Below are positions 26,870 through 34,735 of a stretch of 35,089 nt of DNA, in pieces. The notes below the pieces were generated by a model. That model was not told the origin of the DNA and searched no databases. It worked only from the letters and a program-made list of their open reading frames with translations. Each line of letters starts with the position of its first letter. Positions within the stretch are counted from its first letter, which is position 1. Both the position numbers and the translations under genes were made by a program. Source of the stretch: Pirellulales bacterium (GTDB lineage Bacteria; Planctomycetota; Planctomycetia; Pirellulales; JAICIG01). The stretch is taken from positions 1 through 35,089 of the forward strand of contig JAICLL010000058.1 of the NCBI GenBank assembly GCA_025927475.1. Direction: 5' to 3'.

Positions 26870-26897
26870 TGGGCAAAAAACACAGATGGTGGTTCCG

Positions 26898-26913
26898 CTC
26901 TCCTGCCGGAGAG
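26898..26913 (-). other. Short hairpin just past the stop of the DUF4214/RTX gene
   Basis: A perfect 6-bp stem with a 4-nt loop (CTCTCC, TGCC, GGAGAG on the plus strand) lies 20 bp after the stop codon at 26934-26936. A run of six T on the minus strand follows 17 nt later (26875-26880), too far for a textbook intrinsic terminator. It may protect the mRNA end or act with the next hairpin. Confidence 0.35.
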
Positions 26914-26933
26914 GGTTTGGATGATGAGACTCG

Positions 26934-29900
26934 CTACCGGCTGGCCAGAATAGTCGCCTGGACCGCTTCGTCGCTGGCCCCCAGTCGGAACGACTGCAGG
27001 CTCCCCGCCAGCTCAAAAGCAGAAGGTGCCCGGCCTAAATACTCCTGGTAGTACTGGTTGATCAGCGCCGACCGATATTCGTCGCTTTGCTGAAACTGCA
27101 GCGCGATGTCGGCCCGCGCCTGCACTTCGCCCCGGTTCGAAGCCGCCAATTGTGAGATCCAATAGTCGATCTCAAATTGCGCGGGCGGCGCGGTGCGGTG
27201 CAGCACGTCGCGATAGAGCGCTCGCACATACGAATCGGACGTGCCGCCATTCTTCAAATAGTACTCGGGCGAAGCGATGATCGACGACAGCACCTGCTCG
27301 TCGGTCACCCCCTGAGCCATCACGCTTTCCCAATAGTTCAGGCCGGCGAAATCGACCGGTCGGCCCAAGTAGGTCTGATAATCGCTGGCGATGGTGTGAG
27401 CCCGCGCCTCGGGCGAGCTCAAAATCTCCAACGCCACCTGACTCTGCGACACGCCCGCGGCACGCAGACCCGCCCAGTAATTCAGCTCATTCACCGATCC
27501 GGAACGATGCAAAATCAGTTGATAGAGTTCGCCGATCGAGCCGATGATGCCAGAACCCGTCTGAATTCCATAATTGAGATAGTTGCCGCCGCTGTTGATC
27601 AGCGTTTGACCCACCTGCGGCAGCGGCTCGCCCGCGGAAATGTCGGTGCGAATTGCCTGGGCGTCGGCAGGCGACGGCGAGATGCCCGTGCTGAAGAAAT
27701 TCTGGTACATCTCATTGATCTGCGCGTCGACCGCATCGGGCGTATTCAAGAACTGCAACGCCATGGCATACCGCGCTTGCGGCGTATCGTTATTCACCAG
27801 TTGATTGTTGTAGGCGGTCAGCTCGGCGTTGGTGGGCTGGCGGCCGTCGATGGTCTCGAACAAGAAGCGCACAAACATGGCGCTGCCGGGCAGGGTTTGC
27901 CGCAGCTCGTCCGAGGCGATCAGGTGGGCCTGCATCTGCTGCACGGTCATGCCCTGCTGGCCTTGCTGGACCCAATATTGGATTTCCGGCGGACTGACAA
28001 TCGACTGACCGACGGTGGCGCCGCCCACCGCGCCTTGGCCCACCTGACCGGTGCCGCCGCGATCGATCATGAAATCGTTGTAGGCCCGCCCCACGAATGC
28101 CGCATAAGTGGCAAACTGCCCGCGCAGATTGCGATTGGTGCCAAACTCCAATTCGGCGGCCTTGTTCGGGGGAAATTGCGAAGGTGATTCACCGAGGGCC
28201 TGCTCCAGCGCCTGCAAGGCAGGAGTCACTTCGTAGAGCGACGCCGTCACGTTTTGCGGAGGCACCGTGGGGATTTGCACCGTCTGACCGCCATTGGTCG
28301 TCGTGCCGGTGGTTCCTCCCGCGGTCGAGAAGGCCAGGTTGCCGGTGTCCATGTCGCCCAAGGACTGGGCTGTCAGCGGCGGTATGTCGCCGGTCACCAC
28401 AATCTGATTGCCGCCCGCACCGGTCAAGGTCGAGGTGGTGTCGCCCACGCTGGGGTCCAACAGCGGGTCGTAGATATTGCCGTTTTGGTCCTGGTGCGGA
28501 AAGAAGTAGTTGGTCGTGGGCTTCTGGGCGGTGCTCACGGCGTTGCTGATCAGGGTCTTATTGCCTGGACCGCCGCCCAAGAGCATGTCGTTGCCCGCCC
28601 CGCCCGTCAGCGTGTCGTCGCCGCTGCCGCCAATCAACAATGCAGGTATGGGCTTGATCCCCAGGGCCACATTACCGGTGCTGGCGTTGGTCAGCGAGTC
28701 GTTTCCCCCCAAGCCGTAGACAACGACACCCGAGATTTCGAACATCTGAAGGGCGCCGCCAGTGGTGGTGCCGCCGCCGGTGCCCGTGCTGGCGAAGTCG
28801 CCGACCGTGATGGTATCGGCCCCGCTGTAATTCGGACCGGGGTCGTTGCCAAACACGCGCAGCAGATCGGTTCCCGGCGTCACATTAGGCGACAGCGGCC
28901 CATTGGCGCCTAAAAAGACCGTCGTTGCCGGAAGCTGCGGCGGGCTGAGAAACGGCGCCTGCAAGAGCGGCGGCACTTGCACCGTAAAGGTGTTGTCGCC
29001 ACCCATGCCGGCCACTTGCATCGTCGTAAAGCCGGTGTATTGAATGTCGGCGCCCAAGTGATTGAACGACCCGCCCGGCTGGATGCGGTCGTTCGAATTG
29101 GCGTCCAGAGCGATCGTCTGATTGTCGACATAGAAGGCGTCGTTGCCGGAACTGCCGTTGACGTTGAGTTGCCCCACGGGCGCCCCGGTGGCATCGATGC
29201 CATTCATCGTCAAGCCGAAAGCCAGCGGCTGGTTCAGGTTGACAATATCGGTATCGCCGCCGTTCACGATGGTATTGGCGGCGGTGCCATTGATGCTGAT
29301 GGTGGTGCCGGTCGTGGTGGCGCTGACCGTGCCTCCCGTCGGCAAGTTAAACGTGACGTTCCCCAAATTGGAATACGTAATGACGCTCTTGGGAACTGGC
29401 TGTGTGCCTGGCGGAAGCGGTTTGGGAGGCTGCGATGACGGCTGAGTTGCGGCCGGTCCTTGAATGACGTTGCCGTCGTCCTGCCAGATGTCGTTGGCCG
29501 CACCGTTAATGATGAGTTGATCGCCACCGCTCGTGCCATCGATGCCGTCGAGATTCAAGCTGCCGGTCATGTTGTTGACCTGGACCAGCAGTTGATTGGG
29601 GAATTGCTGCGTTGTCGAAGTGATCGGTTCGGTGAGTGTCAGTTGCGACTGGGCGAGCGTGGCATTATCGACTTCGAACGTATCGGCGATGCCGGCCCTG
29701 CCACGCACGGTAAGGTTATTCTTGAATGCCGAAACGCCGGTGCCGCCGTCGAAAATCACGGTGGGCAGCGGCGCGGCTGGATTAAACGTGGGAAAGAAAC
29801 TGGTCGGCTCAAAAAAGCCGCCGGCGTTGTTATCGATGATAAACGTCGAATTGGTGGCATTGCCGGCGCTAATTTGAATCGGGCCGGTGATGGAATTGAT

Positions 29901-30200
29901 GTTGGCCCCCGTGTCGACGAAGTTTCCGCTGTTCGTGGCATCGAGCAGAATTTCGCCGCTAGCGGCATCTGCCTTGAGCACGGCCGTGTCGTTGCCAACG
30001 CCCGTGTTTTGGATGGTCAGAATGCCACCGCCGAACGTGGCGACGTAAGTCAGCAAATCGCGGCGTTCGAGACATTCGTAGCTCCGCAGCGCGGATCTGG
30101 CGCGAGGGGACTTGCGGCGTCGGAACTTCAATCGCTGAGACCGACTCGAATGCAATCGACGGCGACTTAACCCCGAGAGCGAAAACAACGGACTCATCAT
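26934..30200 (-). CDS. LEPR-XLL/RTX/DUF4214 surface or secreted protein
   Basis: About 1088 residues if started at the tandem ATGs (30195-30200). An in-frame GTG at 30270-30272 would add 24 residues, and neither start has a clear Shine-Dalgarno. The N-terminus is Arg/Ser-rich and leads to YECLERRDLLTYV (LERRDLL at residues 44-50), a LEPR-XLL-type motif shared in position with the giant protein. Beta-rich Gly/Asn/Thr sequence follows to about residue 490. RTX-like calcium-binding nonapeptides then appear: YGLGGNDSL, LIGGSGDDTLTGGAGNDML. From about residue 700 to the end are roughly six or seven DUF4214 units, e.g. IGELYQLILHRSGSVNELNY and LINQYYQEYLGRAPSAFELA. Role inferred: a calcium-binding surface or matrix protein. 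It lies 197 bp upstream of the giant gene on the same strand, and its last DUF4214 unit closely resembles the last one there. Related to bacterial adhesins by architecture only. Confidence 0.9.
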   Translation of the reverse strand: MMSPLFSLSGLSRRRLHSSRSQRLKFRRRKSPRARSALRSYECLERRDLLTYVATFGGGILTIQNTGVGNDTAVLKADAASGEILLDATNSGNFVDTGANINSITGPIQISAGNATNSTFIIDNNAGGFFEPTSFFPTFNPAAPLPTVIFDGGTGVSAFKNNLTVRGRAGIADTFEVDNATLAQSQLTLTEPITSTTQQFPNQLLVQVNNMTGSLNLDGIDGTSGGDQLIINGAANDIWQDDGNVIQGPAATQPSSQPPKPLPPGTQPVPKSVITYSNLGNVTFNLPTGGTVSATTTGTTISINGTAANTIVNGGDTDIVNLNQPLAFGLTMNGIDATGAPVGQLNVNGSSGNDAFYVDNQTIALDANSNDRIQPGGSFNHLGADIQYTGFTTMQVAGMGGDNTFTVQVPPLLQAPFLSPPQLPATTVFLGANGPLSPNVTPGTDLLRVFGNDPGPNYSGADTITVGDFASTGTGGGTTTGGALQMFEISGVVVYGLGGNDSLTNASTGNVALGIKPIPALLIGGSGDDTLTGGAGNDMLLGGGPGNKTLISNAVSTAQKPTTNYFFPHQDQNGNIYDPLLDPSVGDTTSTLTGAGGNQIVVTGDIPPLTAQSLGDMDTGNLAFSTAGGTTGTTTNGGQTVQIPTVPPQNVTASLYEVTPALQALEQALGESPSQFPPNKAAELEFGTNRNLRGQFATYAAFVGRAYNDFMIDRGGTGQVGQGAVGGATVGQSIVSPPEIQYWVQQGQQGMTVQQMQAHLIASDELRQTLPGSAMFVRFLFETIDGRQPTNAELTAYNNQLVNNDTPQARYAMALQFLNTPDAVDAQINEMYQNFFSTGISPSPADAQAIRTDISAGEPLPQVGQTLINSGGNYLNYGIQTGSGIIGSIGELYQLILHRSGSVNELNYWAGLRAAGVSQSQVALEILSSPEARAHTIASDYQTYLGRPVDFAGLNYWESVMAQGVTDEQVLSSIIASPEYYLKNGGTSDSYVRALYRDVLHRTAPPAQFEIDYWISQLAASNRGEVQARADIALQFQQSDEYRSALINQYYQEYLGRAPSAFELAGSLQSFRLGASDEAVQATILASR
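28557..28718 (-). repeat. RTX-like calcium-binding nonapeptide motifs
   Basis: Sequence YGLGGNDSL, then LIGGSGDDTLTGGAGNDML and LGGGPGNKTL, follows the GGxGxDxx(U) pattern of hemolysin-type repeats. There are about four motifs, fewer than in typical RTX toxins, and the last has Asn in place of Asp. Confidence 0.75.
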
Positions 30201-30236
30201 GGAAGGCTTATCTTTGTTGGAGCGGCGTTGATGGCG

Positions 30237-30251
30237 CGGGGGAATCCCCCG
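30237..30251. other. GC-rich hairpin before the RTX/DUF4214 gene start
   Basis: CGGGGG (30237-30242), AAT, CCCCCG (30246-30251): a perfect 6-bp stem with a 3-nt loop, 37 bp upstream of the tandem ATGs. If translation starts at the ATGs it lies in the leader and could affect expression. If the GTG start is used it is coding. Confidence 0.35.
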
Positions 30252-30272
30252 AGAACGAACAAGTTCACGCAC

Positions 30273-30584
30273 GAACGGTATCTATTGTCACGGCGGCCGG
30301 TGGAAATGGCAACTTACCCCACTGCCTGGCCCTGGCTCGTGCTTCCCAGACTGGATTCGCAGCCGTGCAAACACCCGCGCCCCCGCGACGGGTGACTCGC
30401 CTTCATGGCAATTTTGGAAGTGCCCCGCTCGGCGCAAGCGCCGAGCCTGCTGCGACAGGGAATGGAGCTTAAAACTCCATTAAATCTCCGGCGACCGGCA
30501 AGTCAAGCAAAAAGCGATTTTCGGCCCGCTGGAAGAGGGCCCTCCCGCCTGCCCAGACCCGATGCCGCCAGAGATGACGCGCAA
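30273..30584. other. Intergenic region with hairpins, no gene seen
   Basis: The 312 bp between phoU and the RTX/DUF4214 gene hold no supported gene. Two clear hairpins are present: GCTCGGCGC/GCGCCGAGC with an AA centre (30427-30446), and AATGGAG/CTCCATT around CTTAAAA (30461-30481). The promoter of the downstream minus-strand gene would be expected at the low-coordinate end of this stretch (near 30273-30350), but no convincing -35/-10 pair was found. Confidence 0.5.
30509..30541 (-). terminator. Possible phoU terminator
   Basis: On the minus strand GGCCC (30537-30541) and GGGCC (30523-30527) can pair, followed by GAAAATCGC and a T5 run (30509-30513). It lies 44 bp after the phoU stop. The stem is only 5 bp and the T-run is displaced, so this is weak. 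Confidence 0.3.
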
Positions 30585-31289
30585 TTAGACCTCGCCCCGC
30601 CCTGTTTCTTCCTCTTGGTCGTCGGGCAATTCGTCCTCGCCCTGGTGGCGCACAATATCTCCTTCGACCATATAAATCACGTCTTCGGCGACGTTGGTGG
30701 CCATGTCGCCCATCCGCTCCAGGTGCTTGGCCACCGAGTAGAGCTTCATGAGGGTTTCGGTCTGTTCAGGCCGGGCACGAATCGCCGCCCGGATCTTCTC
30801 ATGGATCGTCCGCCGCATCCCATCCAGCACGTCGTCGTCCTGCCGAACCTGGTGGGCCATGCTCGAATCGGCCTGCACCAAGGCATCCAGGCTGCGTTTG
30901 ACCATGTCCTGCGCCTGCACCGCCATGCTGCGGAAATCGACCGGAATCTCCACCTGATCGACCCGGGCCAGGTAAAGCACTCGCTTGGCGATGTTCTTGG
31001 CCAGGTCGCCCATCCGTTCCAGGTCGTTATTGATTTTGAGAACGGCGATGACAAACCGCAGATCGCCGGCTACCGGCTGGTAGAGGGCCAGAATCTTCGC
31101 GCAGTCTTCCTCGACGTCAACCTCCATGCGGTCGATCTCGGCGTCCTCGTCCACGACCTTTCGGGCGAGGGTTTCATCGCGGTTGACCAGGGCCGCCACC
31201 GCGGTGGCGATGGCCCCTTCGACCATCGACCCAACGAAGAGGATTTTTTGTTTCAGTTGGTCGATTTGCCGCTGAAGATGTTTAGGCAT
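30585..31289 (-). CDS. phoU: Phosphate-signalling protein PhoU
   Basis: A 234-residue protein, the usual PhoU length. PhoU is a cytoplasmic helical-bundle protein that links the Pst phosphate transporter to the PhoR/PhoB kinase pair and represses the phosphate-starvation response. Two PhoU half-domains are visible, each with its metal-binding E/DxxxD signature: INNDLERMGDLAKNIA (E91, D95) and VAKHLERMGDMATNVAEDV (E191, D195). The C-terminal 20 residues are acidic (GEDELPDDQEEE). The ATG at 31287-31289 is chosen because the family N-terminus starts here; the nearest GAGG is 17 nt upstream, so the ribosome site is weak. No pst or phoR gene is in the window. It lies 155 bp from the M50 protease gene on the same strand, so an operon is possible but not shown. 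Confidence 0.95.
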   Translation of the reverse strand: MPKHLQRQIDQLKQKILFVGSMVEGAIATAVAALVNRDETLARKVVDEDAEIDRMEVDVEEDCAKILALYQPVAGDLRFVIAVLKINNDLERMGDLAKNIAKRVLYLARVDQVEIPVDFRSMAVQAQDMVKRSLDALVQADSSMAHQVRQDDDVLDGMRRTIHEKIRAAIRARPEQTETLMKLYSVAKHLERMGDMATNVAEDVIYMVEGDIVRHQGEDELPDDQEEETGRGEV

Positions 31290-31414
31290 CCCGGTATTGT
31301 CTGCATCCTCAATGGTTTGTCAAAGCCGCTGTGGGTCGGCCGGCGGCAGCGACCGGGCGACGAGTGGTTGGCCGCGGATTATCTCGGAAGGCCCGCTCTT
31401 GCTCAGGCGACGTT

Positions 31415-31444
31415 CCAAGCGCGTTGACAGTAATCGGCGCTTGG
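31415..31444. other. Perfect 8-bp stem directly after the M50 protease stop codon
   Basis: CCAAGCGC (31415-31422) pairs with GCGCTTGG (31437-31444) around a 14-nt loop. The stem abuts the stop codon at 31445-31447. No T-run follows on the minus strand, so it could be a processing or stabilising hairpin or a Rho-assisted end rather than an intrinsic terminator. Confidence 0.4.
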
Positions 31445-32857
31445 CTAAGACATCACCGCGGCATGCGGGTGCGTATGGTGGTCGATCACGTTGCGGGCGC
31501 GCTCTTCATCCCCCGCCCGCACGAGCACTTTGACGGCCAGCACGCCGGCAAAGCCTCCTTGGTTTTCCGCGTCGAGGCTGCAGCGAACGCCTTCGGCCAT
31601 GAGCGCGTTTTTGACAATCTCTGCTTCCGACAAGTTGGTGGTCGCATAGGCCACGACGGGGCGGTCAGCATCAAGTGCTTGCGGCTCATGGACCGCGGCG
31701 CCGGCTTCGTTCTCTAACTCGAGCTTGAGGTCCAGAAATCGAAGCAGGTCTTTGAGGCTGACCATGCCCAGCAGCTTGTTCCCGGCGGTCACCAGCAGGC
31801 GGCTGACGCCCTGTCGCTGCATGCGGCCTAGGGCGTCGAGCGCATCGGCCTCGGCGGCAATCGAGACCGAACCGAGATCGCGGTTCATCAATTCGCCCAC
31901 GGTGTGCGTGCCCCACTCAGAGCGAGGAAACTGTGACAGGACTTGGGTGGTGATGAGGCCCTCCAGATGCCCGTTGGCCGCCACCGGGAAGGCGCGATGG
32001 TGAAAACGATACACATATTCGTCGACCCAGTGCGCGATGTCGATCGAGGGCGGCGCCACCACCGGCTGGGCGTTCATGAAGCGCCGCACCGGCTCGCCGC
32101 TGAGGGCTTGGCGCACGAGCACCTGTTGATAAGCGCTCTTGGCGGCGTTATCGACAAACATGCCGATGAGCACGCTCCACACGCCGCCAATCCAATCGTG
32201 CGCGAACAACTGCATCAGGCCGGAAAAAATGAGCAGCCAGGCAAACGCTCGCCCGGCATACGACGCCCAGCGCGTCGCAGCGCGCAAGTTTCCCGTCGCC
32301 CCCCAGAGAATCGAACGCAGCACGCGGCCGCCGTCCAGCGGGAACGCCGGCACCAGATTAAACAGCAGCACCACGCCGTTGATGACCGCCAAATAGCCGA
32401 TCACGATGACCAACAGATGCGGCCAGGCAAGTTGGTATCCGATGACTGCCGCGAGCCAAAACCCCATCGCCAGGACGGCGCTGACCATCGGGCCGGCGAT
32501 CGCCATCAAGAACTCGGTGCCGGGCGAATCGGGTTCATCGTGCAACTCGGCCACTCCGCCAAACAAAAACAGCGTGATGCCGCCGATCGACATACCTCGC
32601 GCCCGCGCCACCACGGCGTGTCCAAACTCGTGCAGCAAAATGCAACCAAAAAACGCCAGCGCGGTGAGCAGCCCCATCGCCCAATAGGCGGCGTCAGCAC
32701 TCAGCGGCGCGTCGGTCGGGTAGAATTGGCTCAGCATCGCGGGGAGCTGTTCCGCGAAACTGAACGTGAGCAGAAACAGCACGATCAGCCAGCTTGCGTC
32801 GATGCTGACCGGAAAGCCCAGAATGCGAAACAACCGCCAGCGTCTGCCGAACATCAT
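31445..32857 (-). CDS. Site-2-protease-type M50 metalloprotease with CBS and DUF2007-like domains
   Basis: A 470-residue integral-membrane zinc protease of the site-2 protease family, which cuts substrate proteins within the membrane, often to release regulators. Zinc ligands are in HEFGH (H76, E77, H80) and NLVPAFPLDGG (D175), both in hydrophobic segments. Further membrane segments are at about 22-36, 61-75, 121-165 and 205-235. Residues 257-378 form a CBS pair (FPVAANGHLEGLITTQVL and RLLVTAGNKLLGMVSLKDLL), a likely nucleotide sensor. Residues 400-459 (VAYATTNLSEAEIVKNALMA through VLVRAGDEERARNVI) resemble DUF2007, a small domain placed on signalling proteins. Two ATGs are adjacent; GAGGAG at 32861-32866 lies 3 nt before the first and 6 nt before the second (32854), so the second may be the true start. 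Fusion of S2P, CBS and DUF2007 in one chain is less usual. The substrate is unknown. Confidence 0.92.
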   Translation of the reverse strand: MMFGRRWRLFRILGFPVSIDASWLIVLFLLTFSFAEQLPAMLSQFYPTDAPLSADAAYWAMGLLTALAFFGCILLHEFGHAVVARARGMSIGGITLFLFGGVAELHDEPDSPGTEFLMAIAGPMVSAVLAMGFWLAAVIGYQLAWPHLLVIVIGYLAVINGVVLLFNLVPAFPLDGGRVLRSILWGATGNLRAATRWASYAGRAFAWLLIFSGLMQLFAHDWIGGVWSVLIGMFVDNAAKSAYQQVLVRQALSGEPVRRFMNAQPVVAPPSIDIAHWVDEYVYRFHHRAFPVAANGHLEGLITTQVLSQFPRSEWGTHTVGELMNRDLGSVSIAAEADALDALGRMQRQGVSRLLVTAGNKLLGMVSLKDLLRFLDLKLELENEAGAAVHEPQALDADRPVVAYATTNLSEAEIVKNALMAEGVRCSLDAENQGGFAGVLAVKVLVRAGDEERARNVIDHHTHPHAAVMS

Positions 32858-33206
32858 TCTCTCCTCGGGTCGTTACGAATCGCATCAACCGAACAGTCCA
32901 CATCCAGGAATACAGTAGGCTGATAGGTTGTTGCAGGCACGGCTGCTGCAAGTTTGGTGCCCGCCTCGGCCGCCACGATTCCGCTACAGTCAGCACGTTG
33001 CGGTAACGCCTAAAAAGCGTGTCAGGGCGCCCTGGGCGTGTGCGGTTGGGCACACTTGAACGTGCAGTCTCGCATCTCCGCTTGAAGGAAACCAAGGCAA
33101 GTAGGCAAGGCTTTGCGACCGAGCGTTCCGTCCTGGTGTCGCAGCCTCCTTAGATGACTTTCCCGACAGGTGACAAAGCTCGTGCGCGCCCGCTCAATTC
33201 TGGACA
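32858..33206. other. Divergent intergenic region with several palindromes
   Basis: No gene is supported here. Three symmetric elements stand out: TTGCAG/CTGCAA around 9 nt (32931-32951); the perfect 12-bp palindrome CAGGGCGCCCTG (33023-33034); and GTGTGC/GCACAC around GGTTGG (33038-33055). They lie between the leftward protease gene and the rightward kinase gene, so they could be operators or RNA hairpins. Nothing identifies the protein or RNA involved. Confidence 0.45.
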
Positions 33207-33234
33207 TTGACATCCAGGTCTCGCGCGGTATCTT
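33207..33234 (+). promoter_or_regulatory. Sigma-70-like promoter for the hybrid kinase gene
   Basis: TTGACA (33207-33212) is a perfect -35 box. After 16 nt comes TATCTT (33229-33234), four of six matches to the -10 consensus. The expected start site near 33241 would give a leader of about 65 nt with GGGAGG (33292-33297) placed 8 nt before the ATG at 33306. Confidence 0.5.
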
Positions 33235-33305
33235 GAACGCCTACCGCCGGTCCCACGACGGGACTGCCAGCGGAAGGATTCTGATCAAGAAGGGAGGCCA
33301 CGATC

Positions 33306-34412
33306 ATGAACATTCTCATGATCGACGACGATCAAGATACCTTGGCCGAACTGCGAGATATTCTCGAAGAAGACGGCCACGAGGTGCAAACCGCGGGTAC
33401 ACTGGCCGACGCATTGCAACGCGACGATCTTTCCGCGTTCTCGCTCATCTTGCTGGATCGCAGCCTCGCTCACGGCGCCGGCGACCGGCACCTGCTGCGT
33501 CTCAAGGCGTCCGCGCCCGACGCCGCGGTCATCATCATCACCGGCTCGGCGGACCTGGACGGCACGATCGAGGCGATTCGTCTGGGGGCCGTTGATTACT
33601 TTGTCAAGCCGCTCCAGCCGGAGTGGTTGAAAGTGCGGCTGAGGCGCATCATCGAAATGCGCGAGGCCGGGCAGCGCGTGGCGCATGTCGAACGTTTGGC
33701 CACGATGGGCCAGATGCTCACCGTCCTCAGCCACGAGAGCCGAAATCAACTGCAAGTGGCGATGGTCTGCCTGGAGTTGCTGGCTTTGGAGGTCGCGGGG
33801 CGTCCGCAAGCGCTGGAAACGGTGCGGAAAATCGAGCGCGCCCATCAGCACCTTCTGCAGCTTCATGAAGATGTGCGCGGCTATGCCGCCCCGGTTCAGC
33901 TTCATCGCGAGAGGCACGACATACTCGCCATCGTGCTGGACGCATGGAACTCGATGCTGCCGCTACGCAAGGGCCGAGCTGCCCGGCTTAACCTAGAACA
34001 CGACGGCAATCCGCTGTGTTGCGCGGTTGACCCGCCGCGTTTGGAGCAGGTGTTTCGCAATATCCTGGAAAATGCCTTGGCGGCCTGCGCCGACCCGGTC
34101 GAGATCACTTGCGGCCTGGGCGAGGTAGAGTTCGACGGCCAGCGGACCGTGCAGATCGTGCTGCAAGATAACGGTCCTGGACTTTCACGCGAGCAGAAGC
34201 GCAAGATCTTCGACCCGTTTTACACGACCAAGTCGAACGGCACTGGTTTAGGCATGGTCATTTGCAAGCAGATCGTCGAGGCGCACGGAGGCACGATCGG
34301 CGTCGAAAGCGCGCCAATCGAAGGGGCCAGGTTCGTGATCCATTTGCCTAACGTCGAACCACCGCGCGAGCCAGATCGAACTACCGCCAGAGCCAGGCTG
34401 CCGGCGCGCTAG
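33306..34412 (+). CDS. Hybrid signalling protein: response-regulator receiver plus histidine kinase
   Basis: A 368-residue soluble two-component protein. Residues 1-117 are a receiver (REC) domain with acidic pair D8/D9, phospho-acceptor D51 (LILLDRSL), T79 (ITGSADL) and K101 (YFVKPL). A kinase core follows: phospho-acceptor H143 in LSHESRNQL, N-box FRNILENALAAC (N252, N256), DNGPGLS (288-294), F-box FDPFYTTKS and G2 box GTGLGMV. All catalytic parts look intact. There is no membrane segment or separate sensor, so the REC domain probably acts as the input and the kinase would pass phosphate to an unlinked regulator. ATG 33306 is well supported by GGGAGG 8 nt upstream and a -35/-10 pair. The TAG stop (34410-34412) overlaps the stop of the opposite-strand EIIA fragment. 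The signal and partner are unknown. Confidence 0.93.
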   Translation: MNILMIDDDQDTLAELRDILEEDGHEVQTAGTLADALQRDDLSAFSLILLDRSLAHGAGDRHLLRLKASAPDAAVIIITGSADLDGTIEAIRLGAVDYFVKPLQPEWLKVRLRRIIEMREAGQRVAHVERLATMGQMLTVLSHESRNQLQVAMVCLELLALEVAGRPQALETVRKIERAHQHLLQLHEDVRGYAAPVQLHRERHDILAIVLDAWNSMLPLRKGRAARLNLEHDGNPLCCAVDPPRLEQVFRNILENALAACADPVEITCGLGEVEFDGQRTVQIVLQDNGPGLSREQKRKIFDPFYTTKSNGTGLGMVICKQIVEAHGGTIGVESAPIEGARFVIHLPNVEPPREPDRTTARARLPAR

Positions 34413-34636
34413 TTGCTCGACGATGAGTTATGCGGCCGACTGACGTGCAGCACAATCGGATTGCGCACGTGCGACAGGGCGATGCCATCGCCAACGGCCG
34501 TCGAGGCCAATGCTTCGCGGGCCAGGAACAGCCGCAACAACAAATCACGGTCGATGGCCTCAGGCAGCGGCAGCTCAACTGCCTCCTCGAAATGCTGCTT
34601 TGCCAGCGAATCCATGTCCTTGGGGATCGCTGTCAA
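34409..34636 (-). pseudogene. Truncated PTS EIIA-Ntr-like (PtsN family) fragment
   Basis: About 75 residues remain of a domain that is normally about 150. The core PLPEAIDRDLLLRLFLAREA, then STAVGDGIALSHVRNPIVLH, matches the EIIA nitrogen/fructose family, where the His of GIAxPHxR accepts phosphate. H56 is kept, but the preceding Pro is Ser. The sequence breaks off after VLHVSRP into a Ser/Asn tail and stop, so the second half of the fold is lost. The 5' end is also missing; only a TTG serves as a start. It is unlikely to be functional. It lies between the kinase gene and ssrA, and its stop codon overlaps the kinase stop. Confidence 0.7.
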
Positions 34637-34735
34637 ACCCGAACAAGATATTGGTGGACGACCGATGCTCGAAGCGCAAAAGAAAGACCAACTTGCGGTT
34701 GGCCCGCAAATTGGCCCCAGCGAATTGGCCGAGAG
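34637..34735. other. Gap between the EIIA fragment and ssrA, nothing recognised
   Basis: This 99-bp stretch contains no supported gene or hairpin. It would hold the missing 5' part of the EIIA gene or the 3' flank of ssrA, but no similarity to either is visible. Confidence 0.4.

Noticed and set aside
30405..31427. Plus-strand open frame of 340 codons over phoU
   Set aside because: Antisense to a clear phoU gene, no recognisable domain, no ribosome site.
31943..32923. Plus-strand open frame of 326 codons over the M50 protease gene
   Set aside because: Antisense to a clear protease; composition is His/Arg/Gln-rich with no motifs.
32694..33095. Minus-strand open frame of 133 codons upstream of the protease gene
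   Set aside because: Overlaps the protease start in another frame, has no domain or Shine-Dalgarno, and its composition is random-like.
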